DNA of 37,542 nt from Gaiellales bacterium (GCA_036403155.1 DASWRM010000002.1:1-37542), one strand, 5' to 3'. Counted from the first letter of the stretch, positions 6,329 to 14,661 are shown. Notes: a model not told the origin generated them from the sequence alone. Made by a program: numbers and translations.

Positions 6329-6805
6329 ATGATCGACCTGCCCGCGCTCGCCGAACGGATCCACGGGATCCTCGTCCGAGCGGACATCGGGTTCACTCCC
6401 TCCCCGGACGGCCTCGAGTTCTTCGTGCCGATTCGGGACGGCACCGCCGCCGTCATGGTTCGCCCGGGTGAGTTCGGCGACGAGCCGCTGGTGATCTTCC
6501 AGTCGCCGGTGCTGCAGGGCGTGCCGTTCGACGAGGCGGGGGCGCGGGCGCTGGCGGCCGTCAACCTGCGCAATTGCGCCCTCGTGATCGGCCGGCTGGC
6601 CTACTTCGAGGCGGACGGCGTGATCGCGCTCGAGTACGCGATCCTCGCCCGCAGCCTCCAGGCCCAGGAGTTCATCCGCGCGCTGCAGATCGTGGCTGCG
6701 TACGCGGACACGCTGGACGACGACCTGCTGCTGGAGCTCGGTGTGGGCGCGCGCGCCCGGGACGTCTGGGGCGCTCCCCAGCCGGGCGACGCCGGCGCGG
6801 CCTAG
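6329..6805 (+). CDS. YbjN/type III chaperone-like domain protein
   Basis: This is a 158-residue cytoplasmic protein. Residues 1-125 alternate strands and helices in the order of the YbjN/T3SS-chaperone-like fold: IHGILVRADIGFTPSPDGLEF, AVMVRPGEFGDEPLVIFQSPVL, ALAAVNLRNCALVIGRLAYF, VIALEYAILARSLQAQEFIRALQIVAAYAD. In this family the domain is found alone or fused to others and is thought to act in sensing or chaperoning; no enzymatic residues are expected. The last 30 residues are low-complexity. It is transcribed divergently from the LLM oxidoreductase and converges on the MurI-like gene, sharing the CTAG at 6802-6805. Family assignment is by fold pattern and therefore moderate. Confidence 0.7.
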   Translation: MIDLPALAERIHGILVRADIGFTPSPDGLEFFVPIRDGTAAVMVRPGEFGDEPLVIFQSPVLQGVPFDEAGARALAAVNLRNCALVIGRLAYFEADGVIALEYAILARSLQAQEFIRALQIVAAYADTLDDDLLLELGVGARARDVWGAPQPGDAGAA

Positions 6806-7554
6806 AGACGGCTCGCACGCAGTCCGGCCTGGCCGGCGGCCGGGTCCGAGCTGATCAGCTCCCTGCGGCCGGGACGCCGCCTGCTCGTCGTCGCGCCGGC
6901 ACGCATCACGAGCCGTCGCACCCGCTCCGCCGCGAGCGCTGCAGAGTCGACGACTACGATGGACTCTCCCGCCGCGCGCTTGACCTGCACGGCCACCGCG
7001 CTCGCATGCGGGCATCCCAGCGCGATCGCATCAACGCCCGCCGCGGCGAGCCGGGCGATCTCGTCGCCGAGCGTGACGGCGGCACCGCCCTGCTCGACCG
7101 CCGAGCGAAGGCCCGGAACCGCGGACCAGGTGACCATCGAGCCTCCTCGCTCTCGCTTGAGCGCCCGGGCCAGCTGCGCGCCGCGGAGGCAGCCCTCGCC
7201 GGTCATCAGCGCCACCCGGCCGGACCGCGAGCGAGCGGCGGCCTGCGGGACGATGCCGTCGAGCGTCACCACGGGCAGGGGCGCAACGCGCTCGCGGAGC
7301 ACACCGGCCGCGTCAGCCGCCGCCTGCGGGCTGGCCAGCACGAGCAGCTTCGGAGCCCGGTCCGAGATCAGGCCGGCGGCGAGGCGGGTGACGCGGTCGA
7401 CGACGGCCGCCGGCTTGCGCCGCGCGTAGGGCGCGTAGGCATGGTCCGCGAGAAGCACCACGTCCTCCTTGGGGAGCACGCGGGCGATCGCCTCACACAC
7501 GGCGAGGCCACCGAAGCCCGAGGCGAGCACCGCAATCGGGGCGTCAGCGTCCAC
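6802..7554 (-). CDS. MurI-like Asp/Glu racemase homologue lacking key residues
   Basis: This 250-residue protein aligns by eye with glutamate racemase: IAVLASGFGGLAVCEAIARVLPKEDVVLLADHAYAPYARR matches the MurI N-terminus (DSGxGGL...LPxE...DxxxxPYGxr), and VDAIALGCPHASA matches the second active-site block LGCTHYP with Cys181 and His183. However, the catalytic Asp of DSG is Ala11, and the first catalytic Cys block ACNTA reads ASPQA (Ser75). A two-base racemase mechanism would not work. It may be a different Asp/Glu-racemase-superfamily enzyme or a binding protein. It has a C-terminal basic tail. It begins with GTG 9 nt after the GcvT-fusion gene and is surely in its operon. A genuine murI is expected elsewhere. 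Confidence 0.75.
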   Translation of the reverse strand: MDADAPIAVLASGFGGLAVCEAIARVLPKEDVVLLADHAYAPYARRKPAAVVDRVTRLAAGLISDRAPKLLVLASPQAAADAAGVLRERVAPLPVVTLDGIVPQAAARSRSGRVALMTGEGCLRGAQLARALKRERGGSMVTWSAVPGLRSAVEQGGAAVTLGDEIARLAAAGVDAIALGCPHASAVAVQVKRAAGESIVVVDSAALAAERVRRLVMRAGATTSRRRPGRRELISSDPAAGQAGLRASRL

Positions 7555-7563
7555 GGACGCCGG

Positions 7564-9552
7564 CTACGCCCGCGGCCGCGACTTCTCGGGGTCGTAGAGC
7601 GGGTACTGGTCGACGACCGCGGGCACCAGCCGGCCGTCCGGCAGCGTGACCTGCACCTGCGTTCCGGGGGCGGTCAGGCCGGTCTCGATCGATGCCAGCG
7701 CGATCAGCCTGTCAAGCGTGGGCGACCGCCCGGCGCTGGGCGACGTCAGCTTCCCCACCTGCCGGCCGTTCTCGAGCACCGGGGTGTTGTAGTCGGGCGC
7801 ATCGTCGCCCCCGATGACGAGCGTGACCATGCGGTGCGTGATCCCGGCGTCCAGCTCCGCCTGGAGCGCTGCCTTGCCGTGGAAGTCGCCGCCCTCGAGC
7901 TTGACCATGCGGTCGAGGTTCATGTGAAACGGCGACGTGACGCCCGGGAAGTAGTCGTAGCCGAGGAAGATCAGGCCGGCCTCGATCCGCAGGCTCTCGA
8001 CCGCGGCAAGGCCGTAGGGCCGGATGCCCATCGAGGCGCCCTGGTCGAGCAGCCCCTGCCAGACGCGCTCGGCGTCGGCAGGCGAGCAGTAGATCTCGTA
8101 TCCGAGCTCGCCCGAGTAGCCGGTGCGCGCGACCTGGCACTGCACGCCGCACACCGACACCGGCTGCGGGAAGAACCGGAAGTAGCGCAGGCCCTCGATG
8201 TCGGCGTCGGACACGGCCGACAGCAGCTCGCGCGACCGCGGCCCCTGCAGCTGCAGATGCGGCATCTCGAGCGTGTGGTCGGTGATCTCGACGCCGAAGT
8301 CCTTCGTGATCCGCCGGAAGTGGTCGCCGTCGGTGTCGAGCGCGGTGACCACCAACACCCGGTCGTCGTCCTCGCCGCGGAACACGACGCCGTCACCGAG
8401 CATCCTGCCGTTGGCATCCACGAACGGCGCGTAGCGCGCCTGCCCGACCTGGAGCCCGGCCATGTCCGCCGTGAAGCAGTAGTCGACCGCCTCGATCGCG
8501 CGGGCCCCGGTGAAGAACCACTTGCGCAGCGGCGATTCGTCCCAGATCCCGACGGCCTCACGCACGGTGTGGTGCTCGGCGACCGGGTCGCCGAAATCGG
8601 AGATCCAATCCCAGCCCTCCCATTCGGCGAAGGTGCCCCCCATGCGGCGCTGGATGGCGTCGAACGCCGTGCGCAGCAGACCGTCCGGGAAGACGCCGGA
8701 CGGAGCCGGCAGCTCCACCTGCAGACCGGCGGCCGCTGCGGAGTCAAAAGGGGCGGACTCGCCCTCCTGCACCGGCATCGGCACCTCGACCGGCATGATC
8801 GTGGTCGGCGTTGCCCGTCGGGTCAACTCCTGGTGGCCGGGCGGCAGCACCTGCGTGACGCCGAGCAGCGCCCGCGCCGCGGCCGGGTTGGGCAGCGTCC
8901 GGTAGCTCTCGACAGGCACCTTGTCCTCGCGGTCGAGGTTGCGCCGCAGGCGGCGCAGCCGCGCCTGGTAGCCCGCGTCCAGCCCGGGCGTCGAGAAGAT
9001 CGCCTGCTCGACGTAGCTCTCGACGATCTTGTTGCCGACCAGGGATACGTCCGCATCGCGAGCCACGCCGGTGCGCGGCGAGTACGTGACGACCGTCTTG
9101 ACGTGCGCCAGGTAGGCGTTCCACGTGGAGAGGACGACCTCTCCCCGGCAGCGTGCGCCCGTCTCCGGGACGGCGAGCAGGTTGACCTTGCGGTCGTTGA
9201 TCGCCTCGAGCAGCGCCTCCGTGGTGGGGTTGAGGATCGTGACCCACTTGTGGAGAGGCCAGATGTCGAGCTGGTTGAAGTCGCCGGCCTCGCAGCCGAC
9301 CCCGAACAGGTAGGTGTCGCAGTAGCGGAAGAAGTTCCCGGTGCCGAGGGTCTTCCGCATGTGGTCGTAGAAGAGCGTGATCGTGGCGCAGATCAGGTTT
9401 GAGCAGCCGACTGGATCCATCGGCTGGGCGACGACGACCCCGAGCCGGTCGCCCGGCTGGTAGCCGCCGGGCCACAGGTCGGGAAGCGGGTGCGCCTTGC
9501 CGTCCCGCTCGACCGAGAAGTCGCTGCTGTCGAGGGCGTAGGAAGAGTGCAT
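7564..9552 (-). CDS. GcvT-like aminomethyltransferase with novel N-terminal domain
   Basis: This 662-residue protein has two parts. Residues about 295-655 are a folate-binding GcvT/DmdA-type domain: HHTVREAVGIWDESPLRKW, LQVGQARYAPFVDANGRMLGD, LQGPRSRELLSAV, VARTGYSGELGYEIYCSP, YGLAAVESLRIEAGLIFLGYDY and the C-terminal barrel. Such proteins transfer a one-carbon unit from an N-, O- or S-methyl donor to tetrahydrofolate. Residues 1-265 are a folded domain I do not recognise, with PVGCSNLICATITLFYDH, FRYCDTYLFGVGCEAGDFNQ and IWPLHKWVTILNPT; it carries several cysteines and may bind the methyl donor or a second substrate. Its ATG lies 6 nt after TAGGAT. It leads a two-gene operon with the MurI-like protein. 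Confidence 0.82.
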   Translation of the reverse strand: MHSSYALDSSDFSVERDGKAHPLPDLWPGGYQPGDRLGVVVAQPMDPVGCSNLICATITLFYDHMRKTLGTGNFFRYCDTYLFGVGCEAGDFNQLDIWPLHKWVTILNPTTEALLEAINDRKVNLLAVPETGARCRGEVVLSTWNAYLAHVKTVVTYSPRTGVARDADVSLVGNKIVESYVEQAIFSTPGLDAGYQARLRRLRRNLDREDKVPVESYRTLPNPAAARALLGVTQVLPPGHQELTRRATPTTIMPVEVPMPVQEGESAPFDSAAAAGLQVELPAPSGVFPDGLLRTAFDAIQRRMGGTFAEWEGWDWISDFGDPVAEHHTVREAVGIWDESPLRKWFFTGARAIEAVDYCFTADMAGLQVGQARYAPFVDANGRMLGDGVVFRGEDDDRVLVVTALDTDGDHFRRITKDFGVEITDHTLEMPHLQLQGPRSRELLSAVSDADIEGLRYFRFFPQPVSVCGVQCQVARTGYSGELGYEIYCSPADAERVWQGLLDQGASMGIRPYGLAAVESLRIEAGLIFLGYDYFPGVTSPFHMNLDRMVKLEGGDFHGKAALQAELDAGITHRMVTLVIGGDDAPDYNTPVLENGRQVGKLTSPSAGRSPTLDRLIALASIETGLTAPGTQVQVTLPDGRLVPAVVDQYPLYDPEKSRPRA

Positions 9553-9558
9553 GCGACG

Positions 9559-9564
9559 ATCCTA
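9559..9564 (-). promoter_or_regulatory. -10 box TAGGAT of GcvT-fusion operon
   Basis: TAGGAT on the minus strand ends 6 nt before the ATG at 9552. It is followed upstream by a 6-bp inverted repeat (9564-9583). Confidence 0.55.
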
Positions 9565-9583
9565 ACCGCCCGGTCAAGCGGTT
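9564..9583. repeat. Short inverted repeat at GcvT-fusion promoter
   Basis: AACCGC (9564-9569) and GCGGTT (9578-9583) are complementary across 8 nt and touch the -10 box of the minus-strand operon. It could be an operator, but a 6-bp repeat is not rare in this DNA. Confidence 0.25.
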
Positions 9584-9661
9584 GCGGGCGTGTCCGGCCG
9601 GCGGTCGCCGCGCCGCCCGCCGTCGCACGCCGCCGGAGAACGTGTCAGCCGAGGCCGCCGG

Positions 9662-9667
9662 TACAGT
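9662..9667 (+). promoter_or_regulatory. -10 box TACAGT of propeller gene
   Basis: TACAGT ends 9 nt before GTG 9677, predicting a leader of at most a few nucleotides. No convincing -35 box is seen. Confidence 0.45.
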
Positions 9668-9676
9668 GCCCCGGCA

Positions 9677-10933
9677 GTGACGGATCCTCGCGAACCGCCC
9701 GCTGCCGGCGCGCCTCCGAAGAGCTCCGACGTCGTCGTCGAGGGCGTCGAGGATCCGCGCTTCCCGCTGCTCGCCGCAGAGTGGCCCGAGTACGGGCTGC
9801 GCATCGACCCGTCGAGCGGTCGCACGCCGCCTTCGGCGCCGCCGGAACAGCCGCCGCCGGCCGTCGTCCAGGCGCCGGCCCGCGCGCCCGACGCCTCCGC
9901 CCGCCGCCGGGCCGCGCGCGCTGTCACGTTCGGCGCGATCCTGCCCATGCTCGTGGTTGCGGCGATCGGCGGCACGCTGCTCTACCGCTCGACCACCGGG
10001 GGCGCGAGCTCGCCTCATCGGATGCGCCATACCAGTGCCCCACCGCCAGCCTTCACCGTGTCGACCACGGTGACGGCGCACGCAGCCGCGCCGTCCGGCA
10101 TTGCCGTCGCGGGAGCCGGCAACGGCGGGCTCTGGTATCAGGCGGCCGGCGGCGCGCTGACGCGGCTGGCGTCCACGGACGGCCACGTGAGCTACCGCTT
10201 CTCGACGGGAAGCCCCGCCCTGGGGCTGGCCGTCTCGGGCGACAGCCTGCTGACGGTCACCAACACCCCGGCCGGCGGCGCTCTGGTCGCCCACGCCCGC
10301 GGCTCGGGCGCCGTGACGAGCCGGGCTCCGCTCCCCGGCACGCCGGTGTGCGGATTCGCCGCCGCTGCGGGCTGCGATCCCGCTGTGGCCAACGGAGCTG
10401 CCTGGGTGGCCCTCGACGAGGGCGTCGCGCGGGTCGAAGCGGGCCGGGCGACGCTGATCCCCGTTCCGGGAGTCCGCGCGGTCACGTCGGGTGGCAGGCG
10501 GATCTGGGCGATCACGGCAACCGAGCTCTACCGCCTCGATCCCTCCGGCGGCCGCGTACTCGGACGAAGCTCGCTGCGCGGCCTGGCCCCGGTGGCCATG
10601 GCGGCCGGCGCGGGGGCCGTCTGGGTGGCCGGCACCCGGGACGGGCGGTCGGTCGTCCTGCGCTTCGACGGCCCCGCAGGCCGAAAGCCGCTCACCATCT
10701 CCATGCCGTCCGCCGTGCGAGCGATCGTGGCGACCGAGCACGCGGTGTGGGCGGCGCTCGAGGGCGGAGGCGTTCGCGAGCTCGACCCGTCGCGGAACCG
10801 CCTGGCCGGGACCGCCGTCGGGCTGCCCGACGCCGATGCTCTCCTAGTCGCCCGGCCGGGTCAGCTGTGGGCCGTGCGCCTGCGCGACGGCCGTGCCGCG
10901 TTCACGCGGATCGACCTGACGCCCACGCGGTAG
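9677..10933 (+). CDS. Membrane-anchored beta-propeller protein
   Basis: This 418-residue protein has a Pro/Ala-rich cytoplasmic N-terminus (1-80), one transmembrane helix (about 84-103, VTFGAILPMLVVAAIGGTLL) after an Arg cluster, and an external domain of repeated blades. The repeats carry an aromatic-Val motif followed by a strand ending in L/V-D: GAAWVALDEGVARVEAG, RRIWAITATELYRLDPSGG, GAVWVAGTRDGRSVVLRFD, HAVWAALEGGGVRELDPSR, GQLWAVRLRDGRAAFTRID. This is the pattern of streptogramin-lyase/NHL-like propellers often found in actinobacterial surface proteins. No catalytic site is evident; a binding or sensing role is possible. The GTG start follows a TACAGT box. It precedes the molybdenum hydroxylase operon by 70 nt, but with its own promoter between them a functional link is uncertain. 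Confidence 0.75.
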   Translation: MTDPREPPAAGAPPKSSDVVVEGVEDPRFPLLAAEWPEYGLRIDPSSGRTPPSAPPEQPPPAVVQAPARAPDASARRRAARAVTFGAILPMLVVAAIGGTLLYRSTTGGASSPHRMRHTSAPPPAFTVSTTVTAHAAAPSGIAVAGAGNGGLWYQAAGGALTRLASTDGHVSYRFSTGSPALGLAVSGDSLLTVTNTPAGGALVAHARGSGAVTSRAPLPGTPVCGFAAAAGCDPAVANGAAWVALDEGVARVEAGRATLIPVPGVRAVTSGGRRIWAITATELYRLDPSGGRVLGRSSLRGLAPVAMAAGAGAVWVAGTRDGRSVVLRFDGPAGRKPLTISMPSAVRAIVATEHAVWAALEGGGVRELDPSRNRLAGTAVGLPDADALLVARPGQLWAVRLRDGRAAFTRIDLTPTR

Positions 10934-10943
10934 CGCGACACCC

Positions 10944-10972
10944 TTTCCGGCGGGCGCGTGCTCGCGTAGACT
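10944..10972 (+). promoter_or_regulatory. Tentative promoter of the molybdenum hydroxylase operon
   Basis: TTTCCG (10944-10949), a 17-nt spacer and TAGACT (10967-10972) lie 31 nt before the GTG start. The leader carries AAGGAG (10993-10998), an unusually clear ribosome-binding site for this window. The -35 match is poor. Confidence 0.35.
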
Positions 10973-11003
10973 CTCCGCCCCCAGCCCCGACGAAGGAGCA
11001 CGC

Positions 11004-13277
11004 GTGGCCACAGCAGAGAAGCCGTTCATCCGCCAGGACGGCAAGGACAAGGTGACCGGCCTTGGCCGGTACACCGCCGACCTGACCATGACCGGCATGC
11101 TGCACGCGAAGTTCCGCTACGCCGACCACCCACACGCGCGGATCCTGCGCATCGACACCTCGAAGGCGAAGGCGCTCTCCGGCGTGTTCGCCGTCGTCAC
11201 GCACGAGGACGTCCCCGATGTCCGCTACGGCGCATTCGTTCAGGACCGCAGGCTGTTCGCGAAGTCGACCGTGCGCTACGAGGGCGAGCTGGTGGCCGCG
11301 GTGGCGGCGATGACGCCGGAGATCGCGCAGCGGGCCGTCGAGCTGATCGAGGTCGACTACGAGCCGCTGCCCGTGATCAGGGATGTGGAGGCGGCGCTCG
11401 AGCCCGGATCCCCTCTGGTGCACGAGCAGTGGGCGGACTACGGCGCGTCCGAGGACGTCGTCCGCGAAGGCAACGATTGCTCGCGTTCCACGATCGTCAA
11501 GGGGGACGCGGACAAGGGGATGGCCGAAGCGGACATCGTCGTCAAGGAGCGGTACGTCGCGGACATGTCGCACGCCGTGCCGATCGAGCCGCACGCGATC
11601 GTCGCGCAGTGGCAGGGCGACAAGGTCACCATCTGGTCGTCGACGCAGGTTCCCTACATGGCGCGGATCGGCGTGGCGACGACGCTCGAGATCCCCGAGG
11701 CGCACGTCCGGATCGTCGTGCCGCACCTCGGCGGCGGCTTCGGCGGCAAGTGCGAGTTCCACTACGAGGCCCAGGTGGCCGCGCTCGCGCGCGCAGCGCG
11801 CCGGCCGGTGCGCCTGATCTTCTCGCGCCGGGAGGAGTTCGTGGCCCCCGACCACCGGCGCGAAGGCCAGGTGCTGGAGCTGGAGACGGGCGTCCGGAAG
11901 GACGGCACCATCGTCTCGCGGCGAGGCCGCGTGATCCTCGACAACGGCGCGTACGGCGCCGACGCGCCCTTCTTCCCGCAGCTCGCCGCGATGATGGCCG
12001 TCGGCCCCTACAGGGTCGAGAACGTGTTCATCGACGCGAGCCTCGCGTACACCAACACCACGCCGTCGGGATCCGTGCGGGCCCCCACCGCGCCGCAGGC
12101 CTGCTGGGCGGTCGAGCAGCACATGGACGCCGTGGCCGAGCGGCTGGGGATGGATCCGGTGGAGTTCCGGCGGATGAACATCGTCCGCAACGGGGACGAG
12201 GGCCCCACCCGCCAGGTGTTCGAGGACATCGGCGCAGCCGACACGCTCGAGCGCGCGGTCGAGCTGATCGGCTACGGCAGGGAGTTGCCGGAGGACGAGG
12301 CGATCGGCGTCGCCGTCGGCTGGTGGCCGTCCTTCGGGCTGGCCTCCGGCGCGCATCTCAAGATCAACGGCGACGGCTCGGGCACGATCATCACGGGCGC
12401 CCAGGAGTGCGGCACGGGCGCGGTGATGGCGCTGCCGCTGCTGGCGGCCGAGATCCTCGGAATGCAGCCCGAAGACTTCTCCATCCTCTACCAGGACACG
12501 GACGCGGCTCCGTTCGACAGCGGCGCGTCGGGCTCGCAGACCACGTTCAACAACGGCCGGGCGGTGCAGCGAGCCGCGCTGGACGTGCGCGAGCAGCTGC
12601 TCGACCTGGCGGCGGAGCACCTGGAGGCGAACCGGGACGACCTCGAGCTGAAGGACGGCGCGGTGTCCGTCAAGGGCTCGCCGACGACGAGCGTGAGCAT
12701 CCCCGAGCTGGCGGAAACGGCACAGGGCGGCACCCTGCTGCTCGGCCGTGGCGCCGACGACGTGCCGGCCATGCCGGAGTGCGACGCGTCCGGGTGCACG
12801 GGCCGGCTGGGCATGGAGTCCTTCCTGGCACCGACCTTCATCACGCACGCGGTGCGGTGCAAGGTCGACCGCGAGACGGGTGTCGTGCGTGTGCTCGAGG
12901 TGGCCGCCGTGCACGAGTCCGGGCGCGTGCTGAACCCGATCGGCGCCAACGGTCAGGTCGAGGGCGGGGTCGTCATGGGCATCGGCATGGCGCTGCTCGA
13001 GGGCTCGCTGGTGGGCGACGACGGGCGCCAGAAGAACCCCCACCTGCTGGACTACAAGCTGCAGACGGCGAGCGACTCGCCGCCCATCCACATCGAGTGG
13101 ATCGACTCGCCGACGAAGCCGGGGGCGGGCGGTCCCAACGGTTCGAAGGGGATCGGCGAGCCACCGTGCGTCCCCACGCCCGGCGCCGTCGGCAACGCGA
13201 TCGCCAGGGTGACCGGCAAGCGCGTGCACGAGCTGCCGATGACGCCCACCCGTGTGTGGGAGGCGGCGCAGCGATGA
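11004..13277 (+). CDS. Xanthine dehydrogenase-family molybdopterin-binding subunit
   Basis: This 757-residue protein is the catalytic subunit of a molybdenum hydroxylase, which adds an oxygen from water to an N-heterocycle or aldehyde. The order is the a/b hammerhead domain (VTGLGRYTADLTMTGMLHAK onward), then the two Mo-cofactor domains. GGGFGGK (243-249) binds the cofactor, and KGIGEPP carries the conserved catalytic Glu719. The active-site loop reads GSVRAPTAPQ (356-365), not the CSFR of CO dehydrogenase nor the usual FRGFGAPQ of xanthine dehydrogenases, so the substrate differs or is unknown. GTG start with AAGGAG 5 nt upstream. Its stop overlaps the next gene as ATGA. Subunit order is large, FAD, FeS; no maturation gene (xdhC/coxF) is in view. 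Confidence 0.93.
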   Translation: MATAEKPFIRQDGKDKVTGLGRYTADLTMTGMLHAKFRYADHPHARILRIDTSKAKALSGVFAVVTHEDVPDVRYGAFVQDRRLFAKSTVRYEGELVAAVAAMTPEIAQRAVELIEVDYEPLPVIRDVEAALEPGSPLVHEQWADYGASEDVVREGNDCSRSTIVKGDADKGMAEADIVVKERYVADMSHAVPIEPHAIVAQWQGDKVTIWSSTQVPYMARIGVATTLEIPEAHVRIVVPHLGGGFGGKCEFHYEAQVAALARAARRPVRLIFSRREEFVAPDHRREGQVLELETGVRKDGTIVSRRGRVILDNGAYGADAPFFPQLAAMMAVGPYRVENVFIDASLAYTNTTPSGSVRAPTAPQACWAVEQHMDAVAERLGMDPVEFRRMNIVRNGDEGPTRQVFEDIGAADTLERAVELIGYGRELPEDEAIGVAVGWWPSFGLASGAHLKINGDGSGTIITGAQECGTGAVMALPLLAAEILGMQPEDFSILYQDTDAAPFDSGASGSQTTFNNGRAVQRAALDVREQLLDLAAEHLEANRDDLELKDGAVSVKGSPTTSVSIPELAETAQGGTLLLGRGADDVPAMPECDASGCTGRLGMESFLAPTFITHAVRCKVDRETGVVRVLEVAAVHESGRVLNPIGANGQVEGGVVMGIGMALLEGSLVGDDGRQKNPHLLDYKLQTASDSPPIHIEWIDSPTKPGAGGPNGSKGIGEPPCVPTPGAVGNAIARVTGKRVHELPMTPTRVWEAAQR

Positions 13278-14194
13278 CCGCAACCTCGTACACGGCCGCA
13301 GGCACGCTCGACCAGGCGCTCGAGGCGCTGGCCGCCGGGGCGCGCCCGATTGCGGGCGGCACCGACCTGGTGGTCGGGGCGCGCAGCGGAAAGGCGCCCC
13401 TGCCAGAGTCGATCGTCGCAATCCACCGGCTGGCCTCTGACCTTCGGCACATCGGCGAGCGGGACGGCGCACTGGTGCTCGGCGCGCTGGCGACCCACGC
13501 GGACATCGTGGCCTCGGACAGCGTCTGCGACCGCTACACCGCGCTCGCGGACGCCTCCGCCATCGTCGGCAGCCACGCCACGCGCAGCACCGGCACGATC
13601 GGCGGCAACGTGATGAACGCATCGCCCGCGATGGAAACGGGCGGGCCGCTGATCTGCTTCGACGCGGTCGCGACGCTGCGGACGGCGAGCGGACGGCGGG
13701 AGATCGCAGTGGCGGAGCTCTTCACCGGGCCCGGTCGCACGACCGCCGGCGCGGACGAGCTGTTGACGGCGATCTCGCTGCCGGCGCCGCCCGCCGGCAC
13801 GGGCAGCTGCTATGCGCGGCTCGAATACCGGCGTCAGATGGAGATCGCGATCGTCGGCGCCACGGCGGTCGTCACGCTGGACGGCGGCACGGTGACCGAC
13901 GCGCGGATCGCGATCACCGCGCTTGCCCCGACGATCCATCGCGTCCCCGAGGCGGAGGCCGCGCTCACTGGGAGCGACGGCGGAACGGCGGCGGTCTCGG
14001 CCGCCGCCACGGCGGCAGCCGACGCATCGCGGCCGATCTCGGACGTCCGCGGATCGGCCGAGTACCGGCGCGCGATGGCGGCGGTCATCGCCCGACGCGC
14101 AATCGCGACGGCCCTGGCCCGCGCACGCGGCGAGGCGTTCCCGATCCCAGCCAGCCCCGCGCTGCATGGTGCGGCGAACGGAGGAGCAGCATGA
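13274..14194 (+). CDS. Molybdenum hydroxylase FAD-binding subunit (CoxM-like)
   Basis: This 306-residue medium subunit passes electrons from the 2Fe-2S subunit to its acceptor. The FAD-binding motifs are ARPIAGGTDLVVGAR (pyrophosphate loop, about 24-37) and GTIGGNVMNASPAMETGGPL (about 107-126), followed by the CO_deh_flav_C domain with YARLEYRRQMEIAIVGATAVV. The C-terminal domain is complete (ISDVRGSAEYRRAMAAVIAR). The gene overlaps the large subunit by ATGA (13274-13277) and the FeS subunit by ATGA (14191-14194), so the complex is made by coupled translation. The acceptor, whether a quinone, NAD or other carrier, cannot be told. Confidence 0.93.
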   Translation: MTATSYTAAGTLDQALEALAAGARPIAGGTDLVVGARSGKAPLPESIVAIHRLASDLRHIGERDGALVLGALATHADIVASDSVCDRYTALADASAIVGSHATRSTGTIGGNVMNASPAMETGGPLICFDAVATLRTASGRREIAVAELFTGPGRTTAGADELLTAISLPAPPAGTGSCYARLEYRRQMEIAIVGATAVVTLDGGTVTDARIAITALAPTIHRVPEAEAALTGSDGGTAAVSAAATAAADASRPISDVRGSAEYRRAMAAVIARRAIATALARARGEAFPIPASPALHGAANGGAA

Positions 14195-14655
14195 GGTACG
14201 AGGCGACCCTGCACGTGAACGGCGCCGCCTATCCGGTGGAGATCGAGCCCGGCCGCAGCCTGCTCTCGGTGATCCGCACGGAGGTCGGCCTGACCGGGGC
14301 CAAGGAAGGCTGCGACGACTCGGAGTGCGGCGCCTGCATGGTGCTGCTCGACGGCGAGCCGGTGAACGCATGCTCGTACCTGGCGCTGCAGGCCGACGGC
14401 CGCGAGATCACGACGATCGAGGGGCTGACCGGCGAGGACGGCGGGATGCATCCGCTGCAGGAGGCGTTCCTGGACCAGGGCGGCGTGCAGTGCGGGTTCT
14501 GCACCCCCGGCATGCTGATCTCGGCCAAGGCGCTGCTCGACCGCACGCCCGACCCGAGCGAGGAGGAGATCCGCCTCGCGCTCTCGGGGAACCTCTGCCG
14601 GTGCACCGGCTACTCGGGGATCGTGCGGGCGGTTCAGGCCGCCGCGGCGCGCTGA
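14191..14655 (+). CDS. Molybdenum hydroxylase 2Fe-2S subunit (CoxS-like)
   Basis: This 154-residue small subunit carries two [2Fe-2S] clusters. The plant-ferredoxin-type cluster uses Cys41, Cys46, Cys49 and Cys61 (GCDDSECGAC ... NAC). The second, helical-domain cluster uses Cys101, Cys104, Cys136 and Cys138 (QCGFCTPGM ... NLCRCTGY). All eight ligands are present and spacing is canonical, so the subunit should be functional. It is the last gene of the three-gene operon and overlaps the FAD subunit by 4 nt. Only 6 nt separate its stop from the stop of the convergent PLP enzyme. Confidence 0.96.
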   Translation: MRYEATLHVNGAAYPVEIEPGRSLLSVIRTEVGLTGAKEGCDDSECGACMVLLDGEPVNACSYLALQADGREITTIEGLTGEDGGMHPLQEAFLDQGGVQCGFCTPGMLISAKALLDRTPDPSEEEIRLALSGNLCRCTGYSGIVRAVQAAAAR

Positions 14656-14661
14656 GCCGCG

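Noticed and set aside
6802-7554. Functional glutamate racemase (murI)
   Set aside because: The catalytic Asp and the first catalytic Cys are replaced by Ala11 and Ser75.
6574-9402. Very long plus-strand open frame (942 codons) opposite the GcvT fusion; also 10902-13622 minus and 11429-14194 plus
   Set aside because: They are antisense or shifted shadows of real genes with recognised domains; composition is Arg/Pro/His/Gly-rich with no motifs, as expected in very GC-rich DNA.
11004-14655. Carbon monoxide dehydrogenase (coxLMS)
   Set aside because: The CSFR active-site loop of true CO dehydrogenase is absent; the loop reads GSVRAPTAPQ.
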